64,000 bases of DNA from Zobellia roscoffensis (GTDB taxonomy: Bacteria; Bacteroidota; Bacteroidia; Flavobacteriales; Flavobacteriaceae). Both the position numbers and the translations under genes were made by a program. Within the stretch, counting starts at the first letter, position 1. Every line of letters starts with the position of its first letter. Where the stretch lies: the NCBI RefSeq assembly GCF_015330165.1, contig NZ_JADDXT010000002.1, forward strand, positions 4,380,911 through 4,444,910, read 5' to 3'. Of the stretch, positions 10,087 to 19,180 are shown in pieces. Below the pieces are notes generated by a model. It was not told the origin of the DNA, searched no databases, and saw only the letters and a list, made by a program, of their open reading frames with translations.

Positions 10087-11493
10087 TTAAATATGTAACG
10101 GACGATCATCCGTTGCAGCAAGAGCCGCTTCTTTTACCGCTTCTGCAAAAGTAGGGTGCGCATGACTCATCCTAGAAATATCTTCAGCAGATGCACGGAA
10201 CTCCATTGCAGTAACTGCTTCCGCGATTAAATCCGCACTACGGGCTCCAATCATATGAACTCCTAAAACTTCATCCGTTTTCTTATCCGCTAGCATTTTT
10301 ACAAATCCATCCAAATCCATACTTGCACGAGAACGACCTAATGCACGCATTGGAAATTGCCCCACTTTATATTCTATACCGGCTTCTTTCAATTCCTCTT
10401 CGGTCTTACCCACAGAAGCAACTTCTGGCCATGTATACACTACACCGGGAATTAGATTATAATCAATGTGCGGTTTTTGACCTGCCAATTGCTCAGCCAC
10501 CAAGGTACCTTCTTCCTCCGCTTTGTGAGCCAACATAGCACCACGAATAACATCGCCAATAGCGTAAATATTAGAAGCTGAAGTCTGCAAATGGTCATTC
10601 ACCTCTACTTTACCTCTAGAATCCAATTTAACACCGGCTGCCTCAACGTTCAAACCATCGGTATATGGCTTTCTTCCCACTGCTACCAGACAATAGTCAC
10701 CTTTCAACTCTATCTCTTGCCCTTTTTTATCATCGGCCTTAACAATAACTTCATCACCTTTCCTTTCCACAGATTTTACCTTGCTCGAAAGATTGAACTT
10801 CACCTTCTGCTTTTTTAGAACCTTTGTCAATTCCTTAGAAAGGGAAGCATCCATAGTTGGGATAATTCTATCCATATATTCAACCACAGTAACATCGGCA
10901 CCAAGACGTTTGTACACTTGTCCTAATTCCAACCCAATTACTCCACCTCCAATAATAATAAGGTGCTTTGGTATCTCTTTTAACTCTAATGCTTCGGTAG
11001 ACGTTATAATACGTTCCTTATCAATTTTGATAAATGGAAGAGATGAAGGTTTACTTCCAGTAGCGATTATAGTATTCTTAGCTTCAATCGTTTCCGTACT
11101 ATCATCATTCTTTTTAATATTGATGTGAGTAGCATCCTTAAAGCTACCCAAGCCTTCAAAAACATCAATTTTATTTTTATCCATCAAGAACTTAACACCA
11201 TCGCATGTTTGTTTTACAACAGACGCCTTTCTAGAAATCATCTGCTCTAGATTTACTTTTATTTCACCTGGAATATCAATTCCGTGCGCTTCAAAATGCT
11301 TTACGGCATCCTCATAATGATGAGAAGAATCCAACAAAGCCTTTGAAGGAATACAACCTACGTTAAGGCAAGTTCCACCTAAAGTACTGTACTTTTCTAT
11401 TATTGCTGTTTTCAATCCCAATTGTGCACAACGAATAGCTGCTACATACCCTCCTGGTCCTGAGCCAATAATGGCCACGTCATATGAACTCAT
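10087..11493 (-). CDS. lpdA: Dihydrolipoyl dehydrogenase (E3)
   Basis: FAD enzyme that reoxidises dihydrolipoamide with NAD+ in the pyruvate, 2-oxoglutarate and branched-chain dehydrogenase complexes and the glycine cleavage system. The features are complete in 468 residues: FAD-binding GSGPGG at the N-terminus, the redox disulfide in TCLNVGCIPSK (Cys42, Cys47), an NAD-binding GGGVIGLELG, the second FAD motif YAIGDV, and the C-terminal His446/Glu451 dyad in HAHPTFAEA. It stands alone with no E1/E2 gene nearby, as expected for an E3 shared between complexes. Confidence 0.97.
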   Translation of the reverse strand: MSSYDVAIIGSGPGGYVAAIRCAQLGLKTAIIEKYSTLGGTCLNVGCIPSKALLDSSHHYEDAVKHFEAHGIDIPGEIKVNLEQMISRKASVVKQTCDGVKFLMDKNKIDVFEGLGSFKDATHINIKKNDDSTETIEAKNTIIATGSKPSSLPFIKIDKERIITSTEALELKEIPKHLIIIGGGVIGLELGQVYKRLGADVTVVEYMDRIIPTMDASLSKELTKVLKKQKVKFNLSSKVKSVERKGDEVIVKADDKKGQEIELKGDYCLVAVGRKPYTDGLNVEAAGVKLDSRGKVEVNDHLQTSASNIYAIGDVIRGAMLAHKAEEEGTLVAEQLAGQKPHIDYNLIPGVVYTWPEVASVGKTEEELKEAGIEYKVGQFPMRALGRSRASMDLDGFVKMLADKKTDEVLGVHMIGARSADLIAEAVTAMEFRASAEDISRMSHAHPTFAEAVKEAALAATDDRPLHI

Positions 11494-11517
11494 AAAATTT
11501 TCTTTGAATTTGAATTA

Positions 11518-11525
11518 CAAAATTA
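11518..11525 (-). promoter_or_regulatory. Possible -7 element for lpdA
   Basis: On the minus strand this reads TAATTTTG, a perfect TAnnTTTG, about 25 nt before the lpdA ATG. I see no TTG at the right distance upstream, so only half of the promoter is supported. Confidence 0.35.
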
Positions 11526-11624
11526 ACACTATTTTCCGGTTTAGGGTATCCTTTACCAATTTATACAAAAGTTGCACAAACCCCATCAAAATTGTAATAT
11601 TACCTAATAGCTAAACCGATATTA

Positions 11625-13115
11625 ATGACAAACCAAAATTCAGGGGAGCACAGAGAAAACGAAAACATCGTTAAAAACAAAGAGTTGAATATCTGGGAAG
11701 CACTAACTCCTGTAATAGCGCTTGTTGCTATGCTAGCCTATAATGTTTTTGTTTTTGGAGACGATGCCCTTAGTGGCTCTAACCAATTTATCCTTTTATT
11801 GGGAGGTGCGGTTGCCGCGATTGTTGGTGTATTCAACAAAGTATCCTATGAGCAAATGATGGCAGAGGTTGCCGAAAACCTAAAATCCACCACTGGTGCG
11901 CTGCTCATACTACTAATGGTAGGTGCACTCGCCGGCTCATGGCTGATAAGCGGAATCATACCCGCAATGATCTATTACGGCCTTCAAGTTTTGAATCCCA
12001 CAATATTTTTAGCGGCCTGCGTTTTTATCTGCGCAATCATATCCGTTGCAACAGGTAGTAGCTGGACAACATCCGCCACCGTAGGTATTGCTCTTATTGG
12101 TATAGGCGATGCTTTGGGTATATCCCTAGGTATGACTGCCGGCGCAGTATTATCAGGAGCTTATTTTGGTGATAAACTTTCACCACTTAGCGACACCACC
12201 AACTTAGCACCTGCCATGGCGGGAGGAGAACTTTTTGAGCACATTAGGTATATGCTCTACACCACCGTTCCTACCATATCAGTGACACTTATCTTTTTTA
12301 TTATCCTAGGTTTCACTATTGACACTACAGGTTCTGCGGATGTAAATTCAATTTTAACTTCAATTGACTCCGCTTTTAATATCAATCCATGGTTATTCCT
12401 AGTACCTATAATTGTTGTAGTACTGATTATTAAGAAAACTCCGCCTCTAGCAGCTTTGCTTATCGGAACATTATTAGGTGCTTTATTTGCTCTTATATTT
12501 CAGCCAGATGTAGTTGCGAATATAACTGGAGCCAAAGAACTTACATTAAGATCTGGCTATGAAGGGATTCTCACGGCTATTACCGTAGAAACATCTGTTC
12601 CAACCGACAATGAGTCCTTAAATGACCTATTCTCCGCATCTGGCATGGCCGGAATGTTGGGCACTATCTGGCTTATTATTTGTGCCATGGTTTTTGGAGG
12701 TATTATGGACGGAATTGGCGCTTTGGACCGTATTACCAAATCCCTATTGGTGATGGCAAAAACTACGTTCGGGTTATTTGCCAGTACAGTAGGAAGCTGC
12801 TTGGCACTGAACATTACTGCTTCGGACCAGTATTTGGCCATTGTAGTACCCGGCAAGATGTTCAGTAAAGCTTATGCCGATAAAAACTTAGCTCCCGAAA
12901 ACCTTAGTCGAACCTTAGAAGATTCCGGTACAGTAACTTCGGTACTTGTTCCTTGGAACACTTGTGGAGCATACCACAGTAGCGTTTTGGGGGTTGGAAC
13001 AGCCGAGTTTGCCCTATTCGCCGTTTTTAACTGGTTAAGCCCAATTATGACTTTAATTTTTGCTGCCTTCAGTATTAAATTGAAGCAACTGACCACAAAA
13101 AACCCTTCTTCTTAA
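11625..13115 (+). CDS. nhaC: Na+/H+ antiporter NhaC family
   Basis: Inner-membrane sodium/proton exchanger of 496 residues with about 11-12 hydrophobic segments. The NhaC signature region is clear: ATGSSWTTSATVGIAL, then GAVLSGAYFGDKLSPLSDTTN near residues 165-195. The C-terminal half has LAPENLSRTLEDSGTVTSVLVPWNTC, also typical of the family. Its role would be sodium and pH homeostasis in a marine cell. The ATG at 11625 is followed by a hydrophilic tail of about 25 residues before the first helix. Confidence 0.93.
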   Translation: MTNQNSGEHRENENIVKNKELNIWEALTPVIALVAMLAYNVFVFGDDALSGSNQFILLLGGAVAAIVGVFNKVSYEQMMAEVAENLKSTTGALLILLMVGALAGSWLISGIIPAMIYYGLQVLNPTIFLAACVFICAIISVATGSSWTTSATVGIALIGIGDALGISLGMTAGAVLSGAYFGDKLSPLSDTTNLAPAMAGGELFEHIRYMLYTTVPTISVTLIFFIILGFTIDTTGSADVNSILTSIDSAFNINPWLFLVPIIVVVLIIKKTPPLAALLIGTLLGALFALIFQPDVVANITGAKELTLRSGYEGILTAITVETSVPTDNESLNDLFSASGMAGMLGTIWLIICAMVFGGIMDGIGALDRITKSLLVMAKTTFGLFASTVGSCLALNITASDQYLAIVVPGKMFSKAYADKNLAPENLSRTLEDSGTVTSVLVPWNTCGAYHSSVLGVGTAEFALFAVFNWLSPIMTLIFAAFSIKLKQLTTKNPSS

Positions 13116-13291
13116 CGAAAAGGGAGAAATTCGTAAATCCATTAATTATGAATTTAGAAAACAGCTTGCCATTCTTTGTTAATCAATCAATTTTACAGCC
13201 TATTTTTTATTGAATAAACAAGAAAACTAAACTTTAGACCCTAGCATTTACATTAGTTATTCTGATATCGATTTTTTAAATACACATTACA

Positions 13292-13320
13292 TTGTCCGCC
13301 ATAATATTCATGTAATTTTG
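13292..13320 (+). promoter_or_regulatory. Bacteroidota promoter for the peroxiredoxin operon
   Basis: TTG at 13292-13294, 18 bases, then TAATTTTG at 13313-13320 is an exact match to TTG-N(17-23)-TAnnTTTG. The peroxiredoxin ATG lies 33 bp downstream. It is the best-formed promoter in the window. Confidence 0.7.
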
Positions 13321-13352
13321 TATTCAAATTGAAACTTAAAAAACAATAGAAT

Positions 13353-13997
13353 ATGGCTTTTGTAGGTAAAAAATTCCCCAACTTGAATGTAAACGCAATG
13401 AATGATTTAGGCGATACATTCCAATTGAACGTTTTAGAAGAAGCTCAAAAAAATAATAAGAAAGTTGTTCTTTTCTGGTACCCTAAAGACTTCACTTTTG
13501 TATGTCCAACTGAATTACATGCATTCCAAGCGGCCTTAGGTGAGTTCGAAAAAAGAAACACATTGGTAATTGGTGCATCTTGTGACACAGCAGAAGTACA
13601 CTTTGCTTGGTTAAGTACCGATAAAGACAATGGTGGTATTGAAGGTGTTACCTACCCATTATTGGCAGATAGCAACCGTAACCTTGCCTCTACTTTAGGT
13701 ATCCTAGATATTACTAACGAGCAGTATAATGAAGAAACTGGCGTTGTTACTGTTGAAGGTGATAACGTAACGTATCGTGCAACTTACCTTATTGATGAAG
13801 AAGGTACAGTTTTTCACGAAGGTATCAACCACATGCCATTAGGTAGAAACGTAAATGAATATTTACGTCTTATTGATGCTTACACTCACGTTCAAGAAAA
13901 AGGTGAAGTTTGCCCTGCAAACTGGGAAGAAGGAAAAGATGCAATGACCGCGGATAGAAAAGGTGTTGCAAGTTACCTTTCTGCACACGCTAACTAA
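13353..13997 (+). CDS. Typical 2-Cys peroxiredoxin
   Basis: Cytoplasmic thiol peroxidase (AhpC/Prx1 family) that reduces hydrogen peroxide and alkyl hydroperoxides. The peroxidatic Cys51 is in DFTFVCPTELHAFQ and the resolving Cys187 is in GEVCPANW, so it is a typical 2-Cys enzyme of 214 residues with the C-terminal arm present. It leads a run of thiol genes (thioredoxin, DUF6952, tpx). The neighbouring thioredoxin 96 bp downstream could be its electron donor, which is inference. A hairpin lies between the two. Confidence 0.95.
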   Translation: MAFVGKKFPNLNVNAMNDLGDTFQLNVLEEAQKNNKKVVLFWYPKDFTFVCPTELHAFQAALGEFEKRNTLVIGASCDTAEVHFAWLSTDKDNGGIEGVTYPLLADSNRNLASTLGILDITNEQYNEETGVVTVEGDNVTYRATYLIDEEGTVFHEGINHMPLGRNVNEYLRLIDAYTHVQEKGEVCPANWEEGKDAMTADRKGVASYLSAHAN

Positions 13998-14021
13998 CTT
14001 AAGCGAATCAACCAAAAGATA

Positions 14022-14050
14022 ACCGCTTGTATCCCAAAAATACAAGCGGT
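14022..14050 (+). terminator. Hairpin between peroxiredoxin and thioredoxin genes
   Basis: A perfect 10-bp stem (ACCGCTTGTA/TACAAGCGGT) with a 9-nt loop is followed only by ATCATTT, so it is a weak or leaky terminator. It may let the peroxiredoxin be made in excess over the thioredoxin. Confidence 0.55.
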
Positions 14051-14093
14051 ATCATTTAAAAGTAGTATTCACAAATTTTAAAACCCTTTAGAT

Positions 14094-14408
14094 ATGGTAT
14101 TGGAATTGGATCAAGATAATCTGCAAGAAATCATTGCAGAGAAAAAAAATGTGATTGTACAGTATTCTGCCGGCTGGTGTGGCAACTGCCGTATTATGAA
14201 GCCTAAATTTAAAAAAGAGGCCTCAACGCACGGAGATTTCACTTTCGTAATTGCAGATGCAGAGAAGTTTCCGGAAAGTAGGAAACTAGCTAATGTAGAC
14301 AACTTACCTACGTTTGCCACTTTCACTAACGGAGAGTTTAAAAATCAAGTACAAACGAACAAATACGATGTTCTAAAAGAATTGATCAGTGAAGCTGCCA
14401 GTAATTAA
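14094..14408 (+). CDS. Thioredoxin family protein
   Basis: Small 104-residue thioredoxin fold without a signal peptide, so cytoplasmic. The active site is WCGNC (Cys29, Cys32), instead of the standard WCGPC: Asn replaces the conserved Pro, which usually shifts the redox potential. The cis-Pro loop is in NLPTFATF. It overlaps the DUF6952 gene by 20 nt and follows the 2-Cys peroxiredoxin. A dedicated role in recycling that peroxiredoxin is a reasonable inference. Confidence 0.9.
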   Translation: MVLELDQDNLQEIIAEKKNVIVQYSAGWCGNCRIMKPKFKKEASTHGDFTFVIADAEKFPESRKLANVDNLPTFATFTNGEFKNQVQTNKYDVLKELISEAASN

Positions 14409-14646
14409 GCATTTAACGAATTTTATTGAAGAAAACGACGAAGATTTTGTTGTTGAAACAATTGAGACACTGGAAGCACTGACCGAAGTACCCTCGCTTA
14501 AAGACGAAGAACTAGATGTTATTGGTGAATTGATTTCAAACATGTACGGTGCACTAGAAGTTCAAAAAAGCATCAAAGAGGGCAAACCTCAAAAAGAGGC
14601 TTTGAATGAATTTATGAAGCGCGTAATGGGTTCAATAGATAAATAA
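14389..14646 (+). CDS. DUF6952 family protein
   Basis: Small acidic protein of 85 residues, predicted all-helical, matching what I know as DUF6952, a family found in Flavobacteriia beside this thioredoxin. The start is GTG at 14389, inside the thioredoxin gene (20-nt overlap), which implies coupled translation. No cysteines, signal peptide or membrane segment are visible. The function is unknown; its fixed position suggests it works with the peroxiredoxin/thioredoxin pair. Confidence 0.85.
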   Translation: MKLPVIKHLTNFIEENDEDFVVETIETLEALTEVPSLKDEELDVIGELISNMYGALEVQKSIKEGKPQKEALNEFMKRVMGSIDK

Positions 14647-14678
14647 TTTAAGTAAGCAGTTTATTTACTTACCTATTT

Positions 14679-14734
14679 AAAAGTGAAATGACTTTTGATT
14701 TTTAACCAAATCAATAGGGTTGTTTCACTTTTTT
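14679..14734 (+). terminator. Terminator after the peroxiredoxin-thioredoxin-DUF6952 unit
   Basis: The outer arms AAAAGTGAAA (14679-14688) and TTTCACTTTT (14723-14732) enclose a smaller GATTT/AAATC stem and run into a T-tract. The unit upstream therefore ends here, and tpx has its own start. Confidence 0.65.
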
Positions 14735-14832
14735 GTTTTCACATTTTTTATATAAAAGTATATTTCTTTTATGGAGCACCTTTAATTAGTCATAATTTTA
14801 TATTTTCACCACCAATATAAACAGAACATATC

Positions 14833-15339
14833 ATGGCTACAGTAACCTTAAAAGGAAACGAAATACATACTTTAGGAAATCTTCCCGCAAACGGAAGCAA
14901 AGCTCCTAATTTTACATTAACTAAAAATGACCTTTCATTAGCATCTCTTTCGGATTACTCGGGCAAGAGAGTGGTTTTGAATATTTTCCCCAGCGTTGAT
15001 ACTGGTACTTGTGCTCAATCCGTTAGACAATTTAACCAAGAGGCGGCAGAAATAGAAAACACAGTGGTTTTATGTGTTTCCAAAGACTTACCATTTGCTC
15101 AAGCTCGTTTTTGTGGCGCAGAGGGCATCAACAATGTAGAAATGCTATCTGACTTCCGCGATGGTAGTTTTGGAAAAGATTACGCTGTTACCTTTACTGA
15201 CGGACCTTTGGCTTCGTTACTATCTAGGTCAGTTGTAGTTCTTAACGAAACGGGCAATGTCATTTACTCTGAACAAGTTACAGAAACTGTTGATGAGCCT
15301 AATTACAAAGCAGCTTTAGAAGCTTTAGCCAATGCCTAA
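14833..15339 (+). CDS. tpx: Thiol peroxidase (atypical 2-Cys Prx)
   Basis: Monomeric Tpx-type peroxiredoxin of 168 residues that reduces alkyl hydroperoxides. The peroxidatic Cys60 is in PSVDTGTCAQSVR and the resolving Cys94 in QARFCGAEG, the spacing expected for Tpx. The dgkA ORF begins 8 nt before its end, so the two are probably coupled. It is the second peroxidase in 2 kb, belonging to a different structural class from the one at 13353. Confidence 0.96.
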   Translation: MATVTLKGNEIHTLGNLPANGSKAPNFTLTKNDLSLASLSDYSGKRVVLNIFPSVDTGTCAQSVRQFNQEAAEIENTVVLCVSKDLPFAQARFCGAEGINNVEMLSDFRDGSFGKDYAVTFTDGPLASLLSRSVVVLNETGNVIYSEQVTETVDEPNYKAALEALANA

Positions 15340-15700
15340 GGAAGAGTCATTTGCAGTAAATAGAATAAAAAGTGTGGGCTTCGCTATGCGTGGAGCCCTT
15401 CTTTTAATTAAAACCGAAGCCAGTATTAAAATTCAGGTGTTTTTGGCTATCGCAGTGACTATAGCCGGGTTTTATTATGAAATTTCTACCACCGAGTGGA
15501 TTTTTCAAGTCTTCGCAATTTCTTTAGTGGTTGGTATTGAAGGTGCTAATACTGCTATCGAAAAAATATGTGATTTCATTCATCCTGAATTCGATGAAAG
15601 AATAGGCTTTATAAAAGATGTTGCAGCAGGAGCGGTAATGCTTGTCTCAATTGGTGCTACTATTGTAGGCTGTATTATCTACATCCCAAAGATATTCTAG
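15332..15700 (+). CDS. dgkA: Diacylglycerol kinase / undecaprenol kinase family (DgkA)
   Basis: Small integral membrane kinase of 122 residues with three hydrophobic helices. The family core is present: Glu70 and Glu77 in EGANTAIEK, then KDVAAGAVML. It phosphorylates diacylglycerol or undecaprenol in the inner membrane, recycling lipid for envelope synthesis; sequence alone does not separate the two substrates. It overlaps tpx by 8 nt and precedes ftsK, an order I believe is common in Flavobacteriia. Confidence 0.92.
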   Translation: MPKEESFAVNRIKSVGFAMRGALLLIKTEASIKIQVFLAIAVTIAGFYYEISTTEWIFQVFAISLVVGIEGANTAIEKICDFIHPEFDERIGFIKDVAAGAVMLVSIGATIVGCIIYIPKIF

Positions 15701-15840
15701 TAGGTCATGCCCTATTTTTGATGACTGTTCATTTTGGCAGAAACAAACACAAAGCACTTCCTGAATCCATAGAATATATTCACTCCACGAATATGTCATT
15801 ATTCAATAGTATATATTTTTAGCCTATACTTTTCACGACG

Positions 15841-15984
15841 TTGCCCAAGCCAGATAAAAGACTGGAGAACAACATTGCAAAAAAAAATCCGTTAAGAACA
15901 AAAAAGAAGGATGAGATGGCAAAAGGCTTTATTCAGGACCATATGAACGGCATTCTAGACAGGTGTTTAGATGCTGAAAACTAG
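15841..15984 (+). CDS. Possible small basic protein (47 aa), TTG start
   Basis: An open frame from TTG at 15841, preceded by an in-frame TAG, to TAG at 15984. The product would be hydrophilic and very lysine-rich in its first half (KKNPLRTKKKDEMAKG), followed by an amphipathic helix-like tail GFIQDHMNGILDRCLD. A -7-like TATATTTT lies at 15812-15819. Composition and position are protein-like, but there is no ATG at the front and I recognise no family. It could be chance. Confidence 0.3.
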   Translation: MPKPDKRLENNIAKKNPLRTKKKDEMAKGFIQDHMNGILDRCLDAEN

Positions 15985-16079
15985 GGGGCAAAAGAACCAT
16001 AACCGCCTTTTCAGGAGTATGTATAGTATAAAAATGAAAAGACTTTTCGTAATCCCTACTCCAAAAACTTCGTAATACG

Positions 16080-16087
16080 TATTTTTG
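16080..16087 (+). promoter_or_regulatory. -7 element for ftsK
   Basis: TATTTTTG is an exact TAnnTTTG, 20 bp before the ftsK ATG. No clear TTG -33 box is seen, so the assignment is partial. Confidence 0.4.
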
Positions 16088-16107
16088 CACCCAGTGGAAA
16101 AAAAGTA

Positions 16108-18501
16108 ATGGCCAAAAAGAAAACAACGACAACCAAAAAAAAGGCAAGCCCCAAAAAAGCTAGCTTTACAGTATCTAAAAAGAACAAGATTATTTTAGGA
16201 AGCTTGCTGATTCTTTTCAGTATGGCGTTATTCTTCTCGTTCGTCTCCTTTTATTTTACGTGGCAGGACGATCAAAGCCTATTGTCTGAATTTGCCAATA
16301 GAAATGAACAAGCTAAAAATCTTCTCAATAAATTTGGAGCTAGTGTTAGTCACTTCTTTGTTTACAAAGGGTTTGGAATAGCTTCCGTTATTCTAACCAT
16401 TCTAGTCTGTATTACCGGACTACACCTATTTTTAAGTTTGGATAAAAAAGGACTTCTCAAAAAATGGATTTGGGGACTCATTTTTATGATTTGGATATCT
16501 ATTGCATTAGGTTTCTTAGCAGATACACAACCCTTACTTGGTGGTGTCGTAGGTTATGAAATGAACGATTTTCTTAGAGATTACACCGGGAACATTGGTG
16601 TTGTTCTTATTCTGCTTTTTGGGCTTGTTTTTATTCTAGTACGTTTCTTTCATTTTACCCCAGAAGGAATGGCCAGTTTTTTCAAGAAGAAAAGCTCTTC
16701 CTTAAAATCGGAATTAAAGTCTACATCTAAAGAAGCTTCTCAAGCTATGAAAGATGTTCAGGAAACTATAAAGAAAACAGAAAAAGAAGAACCTGTAATT
16801 CTCGATACCTACACTCACAAGAAAGACATCCCTCCTATAGAAGTAGAGAAAGAAATAACTTTAGATGATTTTGAGATTTCCGTTCCCGTTGAGGAAGAAA
16901 CTACCGAAGAGTTAGCAATGGAAGTGGAGAAAATTGTTGAAGAACAGGAAGAGACCGATAATATAGCCGATAAGTTAGTTGAAGATTTTGGTGAGTTTGA
17001 CCCTACCCTAGAACTTGGCAATTACAAGTTCCCCACCATAGAGCTCCTAGACCAGCATGGTGTTACCGGTGGAATCACTATTAATCAAGAAGAACTTGAG
17101 GAGAACAAAAATAAGATTGTAGAGACGCTAAAAAACTACAAGATTGGAATCTCGCAAATTAAAGCAACTATTGGCCCAACAGTTACACTTTACGAAATTG
17201 TACCTGAGGCCGGGGTTAGAATTTCTAAAATTAAAAACCTAGAAGATGATATTGCCCTTTCACTTGCTGCTTTGGGTATACGTATTATTGCACCTATTCC
17301 CGGTAAAGGAACCATTGGTATAGAAGTACCTAACAAAAATGCGACTATCGTTTCTATGCGGTCCGTTGTGGCTTCAAGCAAGTTTCAGAAAGCAGAAATG
17401 GAACTGCCGATCGCTTTTGGCAAGACCATTAGTAACGAAACATTTGTAGTGGATTTGGCAAAAATGCCTCACCTTTTAATGGCAGGTGCTACCGGTCAAG
17501 GTAAATCAGTGGGTCTAAATGCCGTTCTTACCTCCCTCCTTTATAAAAAACACCCGGCGGAAGTCAAATTTATTCTGGTTGACCCTAAAAAAGTAGAGCT
17601 TTCTATTTACAATAAAATAGAAAGACACTTCTTAGCTAAACTTCCAGATTCAGAAGAAGCTATTATAACAGATAACGCAAAGGTCATTAATACCTTGAAT
17701 TCCCTTTGTATAGAAATGGATGACAGGTATGAACTGTTGAAACATGCTCAAGTACGTAATCTTAAGGAATATAATGTTAAATTTAAGGCACGTAAGTTAA
17801 ATCCAAACGACGGACATAAATTTCTACCCTACATCGTACTGGTCATAGATGAATTTGCAGATTTAATAATGACTGCAGGTAAGGAGGTAGAAACCCCAAT
17901 TGCACGTCTTGCTCAATTGGCCAGGGCTATTGGTATTCACTTGATTATTGCAACGCAGAGGCCATCGGTAAACGTGATAACCGGTATCATAAAAGCAAAC
18001 TTTCCTGCCAGAATAGCATTTAGGGTAACCTCTAAAATTGACTCCAGAACTATTTTGGATGCGCAAGGGGCTGACCAACTTATTGGTAGAGGTGACATGT
18101 TGTACACACAGGGTAACGATGTTACACGTATACAGTGTGCTTTTGTTGACACCCCCGAAGTCGCTAAAATTACAGAGTATATAGGTTCTCAACGAGCCTA
18201 TCCAAATGCCCATGAACTGCCAGAATATACGGGTGAGGATTCTGGCACAAGTATTGATATTGATATAGCAGACAGAGATGCTTTGTTCCGTGATGCCGCA
18301 GAAGTAATTGTAACAGCACAACAAGGTTCTGCATCGTTAATTCAAAGAAAATTAAAATTGGGGTACAACCGTGCAGGTCGTATCGTGGATCAGCTAGAAG
18401 CTGCTGGAATTGTAGGTCCGTTTGAAGGCAGTAAAGCCAGACAAGTTTTGGTGCCAGACCTTATTGCACTAGACCAATTATTAAGCAACGAGAGCTTATA
18501 A
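16108..18501 (+). CDS. ftsK: DNA translocase FtsK
   Basis: Septum-located ATP-driven motor that pumps chromosomal DNA and activates XerCD dimer resolution at division. It is 797 residues long. The N-terminus is lysine-rich, then about four membrane helices (to about residue 190), an acidic linker (about 200-300), and the motor with Walker A GATGQGKS (about 460-467) and Walker B VLVIDEFADL (Asp581, Glu582). The C-terminal winged-helix gamma domain (IQRKLKLGYNRAGRI) would read oriented KOPS-like sites. The linker is short compared with gamma-proteobacterial FtsK, as usual in Bacteroidota. An A8 tract near codon 10 keeps frame. Confidence 0.97.
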   Translation: MAKKKTTTTKKKASPKKASFTVSKKNKIILGSLLILFSMALFFSFVSFYFTWQDDQSLLSEFANRNEQAKNLLNKFGASVSHFFVYKGFGIASVILTILVCITGLHLFLSLDKKGLLKKWIWGLIFMIWISIALGFLADTQPLLGGVVGYEMNDFLRDYTGNIGVVLILLFGLVFILVRFFHFTPEGMASFFKKKSSSLKSELKSTSKEASQAMKDVQETIKKTEKEEPVILDTYTHKKDIPPIEVEKEITLDDFEISVPVEEETTEELAMEVEKIVEEQEETDNIADKLVEDFGEFDPTLELGNYKFPTIELLDQHGVTGGITINQEELEENKNKIVETLKNYKIGISQIKATIGPTVTLYEIVPEAGVRISKIKNLEDDIALSLAALGIRIIAPIPGKGTIGIEVPNKNATIVSMRSVVASSKFQKAEMELPIAFGKTISNETFVVDLAKMPHLLMAGATGQGKSVGLNAVLTSLLYKKHPAEVKFILVDPKKVELSIYNKIERHFLAKLPDSEEAIITDNAKVINTLNSLCIEMDDRYELLKHAQVRNLKEYNVKFKARKLNPNDGHKFLPYIVLVIDEFADLIMTAGKEVETPIARLAQLARAIGIHLIIATQRPSVNVITGIIKANFPARIAFRVTSKIDSRTILDAQGADQLIGRGDMLYTQGNDVTRIQCAFVDTPEVAKITEYIGSQRAYPNAHELPEYTGEDSGTSIDIDIADRDALFRDAAEVIVTAQQGSASLIQRKLKLGYNRAGRIVDQLEAAGIVGPFEGSKARQVLVPDLIALDQLLSNESL

Positions 18502-18525
18502 CAAGCTATTAACTTAAACAGTGAA

Positions 18526-19170
18526 ATGAAAAAGATTTTTTTAGTGCTTACCCTTGTATTAGTATCAAACGTAACTTTTGCACAAAATTCAGAGAAAGCA
18601 AAAGCATTGTTAGAAGACGTTTATGCTAAAGTAAAAAGCTACGATAATATTTATATTGATTTTAAATATGTCCTTAATAATGCAGAGGCTGGTATAAACC
18701 AAGAAACCCGTGGTGATGTCACTTTACAAGGTGATAAGTACATTGGTAATTTCTTTGGCACCACATTGTTATATGACGGTTCCAAAGTTTACACTATTAT
18801 ACCGGAAAACGAAGAGGTAACCATCGAAGATAAATCTAACGATGAGAATGCCCTTACTCCGGCAAAAATGTTAACCTTTTACAGAGAAGGTCACAATTAT
18901 GAAATGGATATTCTTCAGAACGTAAACGGTAGAAAAATTCAGTATGTAAAACTTACTCCTATTGACACGAATTCAGAAATAAAGACTATTCTTTTGGGTA
19001 TTGATGCTGAAACGAAGCATATTTACAAACTGATAGAAACTGGCGAAAATGGTACCACTACCACCATTACCGTTAATTCTTTCAAAACTGACCAACCTTT
19101 GTCAAAAACCTTGTTTACTTTTGATGAGGCGAAGTACAAAAATGACGGGTACTACATAGTAAGAAACTAA
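18526..19170 (+). CDS. LolA-like outer-membrane lipoprotein carrier
   Basis: Periplasmic protein of 214 residues with a signal peptide ending about residue 19 (VTFAQ). The remainder has the half-barrel pattern of LolA-type carriers, such as GDVTLQGDKYIGNF and LLGIDAETKHIYKL. LolA ferries lipoproteins from the inner to the outer membrane. Sequence similarity in this family is low, so the exact cargo (lipoprotein or other lipid) is inferred. It lies 24 bp after ftsK and 10 bp before the lptF/G-type permease, consistent with an envelope operon. Confidence 0.85.
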   Translation: MKKIFLVLTLVLVSNVTFAQNSEKAKALLEDVYAKVKSYDNIYIDFKYVLNNAEAGINQETRGDVTLQGDKYIGNFFGTTLLYDGSKVYTIIPENEEVTIEDKSNDENALTPAKMLTFYREGHNYEMDILQNVNGRKIQYVKLTPIDTNSEIKTILLGIDAETKHIYKLIETGENGTTTTITVNSFKTDQPLSKTLFTFDEAKYKNDGYYIVRN

Positions 19171-19180
19171 TATTGCCACA

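Larger units (their letters stand above)
15701..16107 (+). other. Gap between dgkA and ftsK
   Basis: About 400 bp without an established gene. It holds a possible 47-codon ORF (15841-15984, listed separately) and a -7 box for ftsK at 16080. Nothing else stands out. Confidence 0.6.

Noticed and set aside
17863..18324. 153-codon open frame antisense to ftsK
   Set aside because: It lies inside the conserved ftsK motor domain, and its Cys/Asn/Tyr-rich composition is not protein-like.
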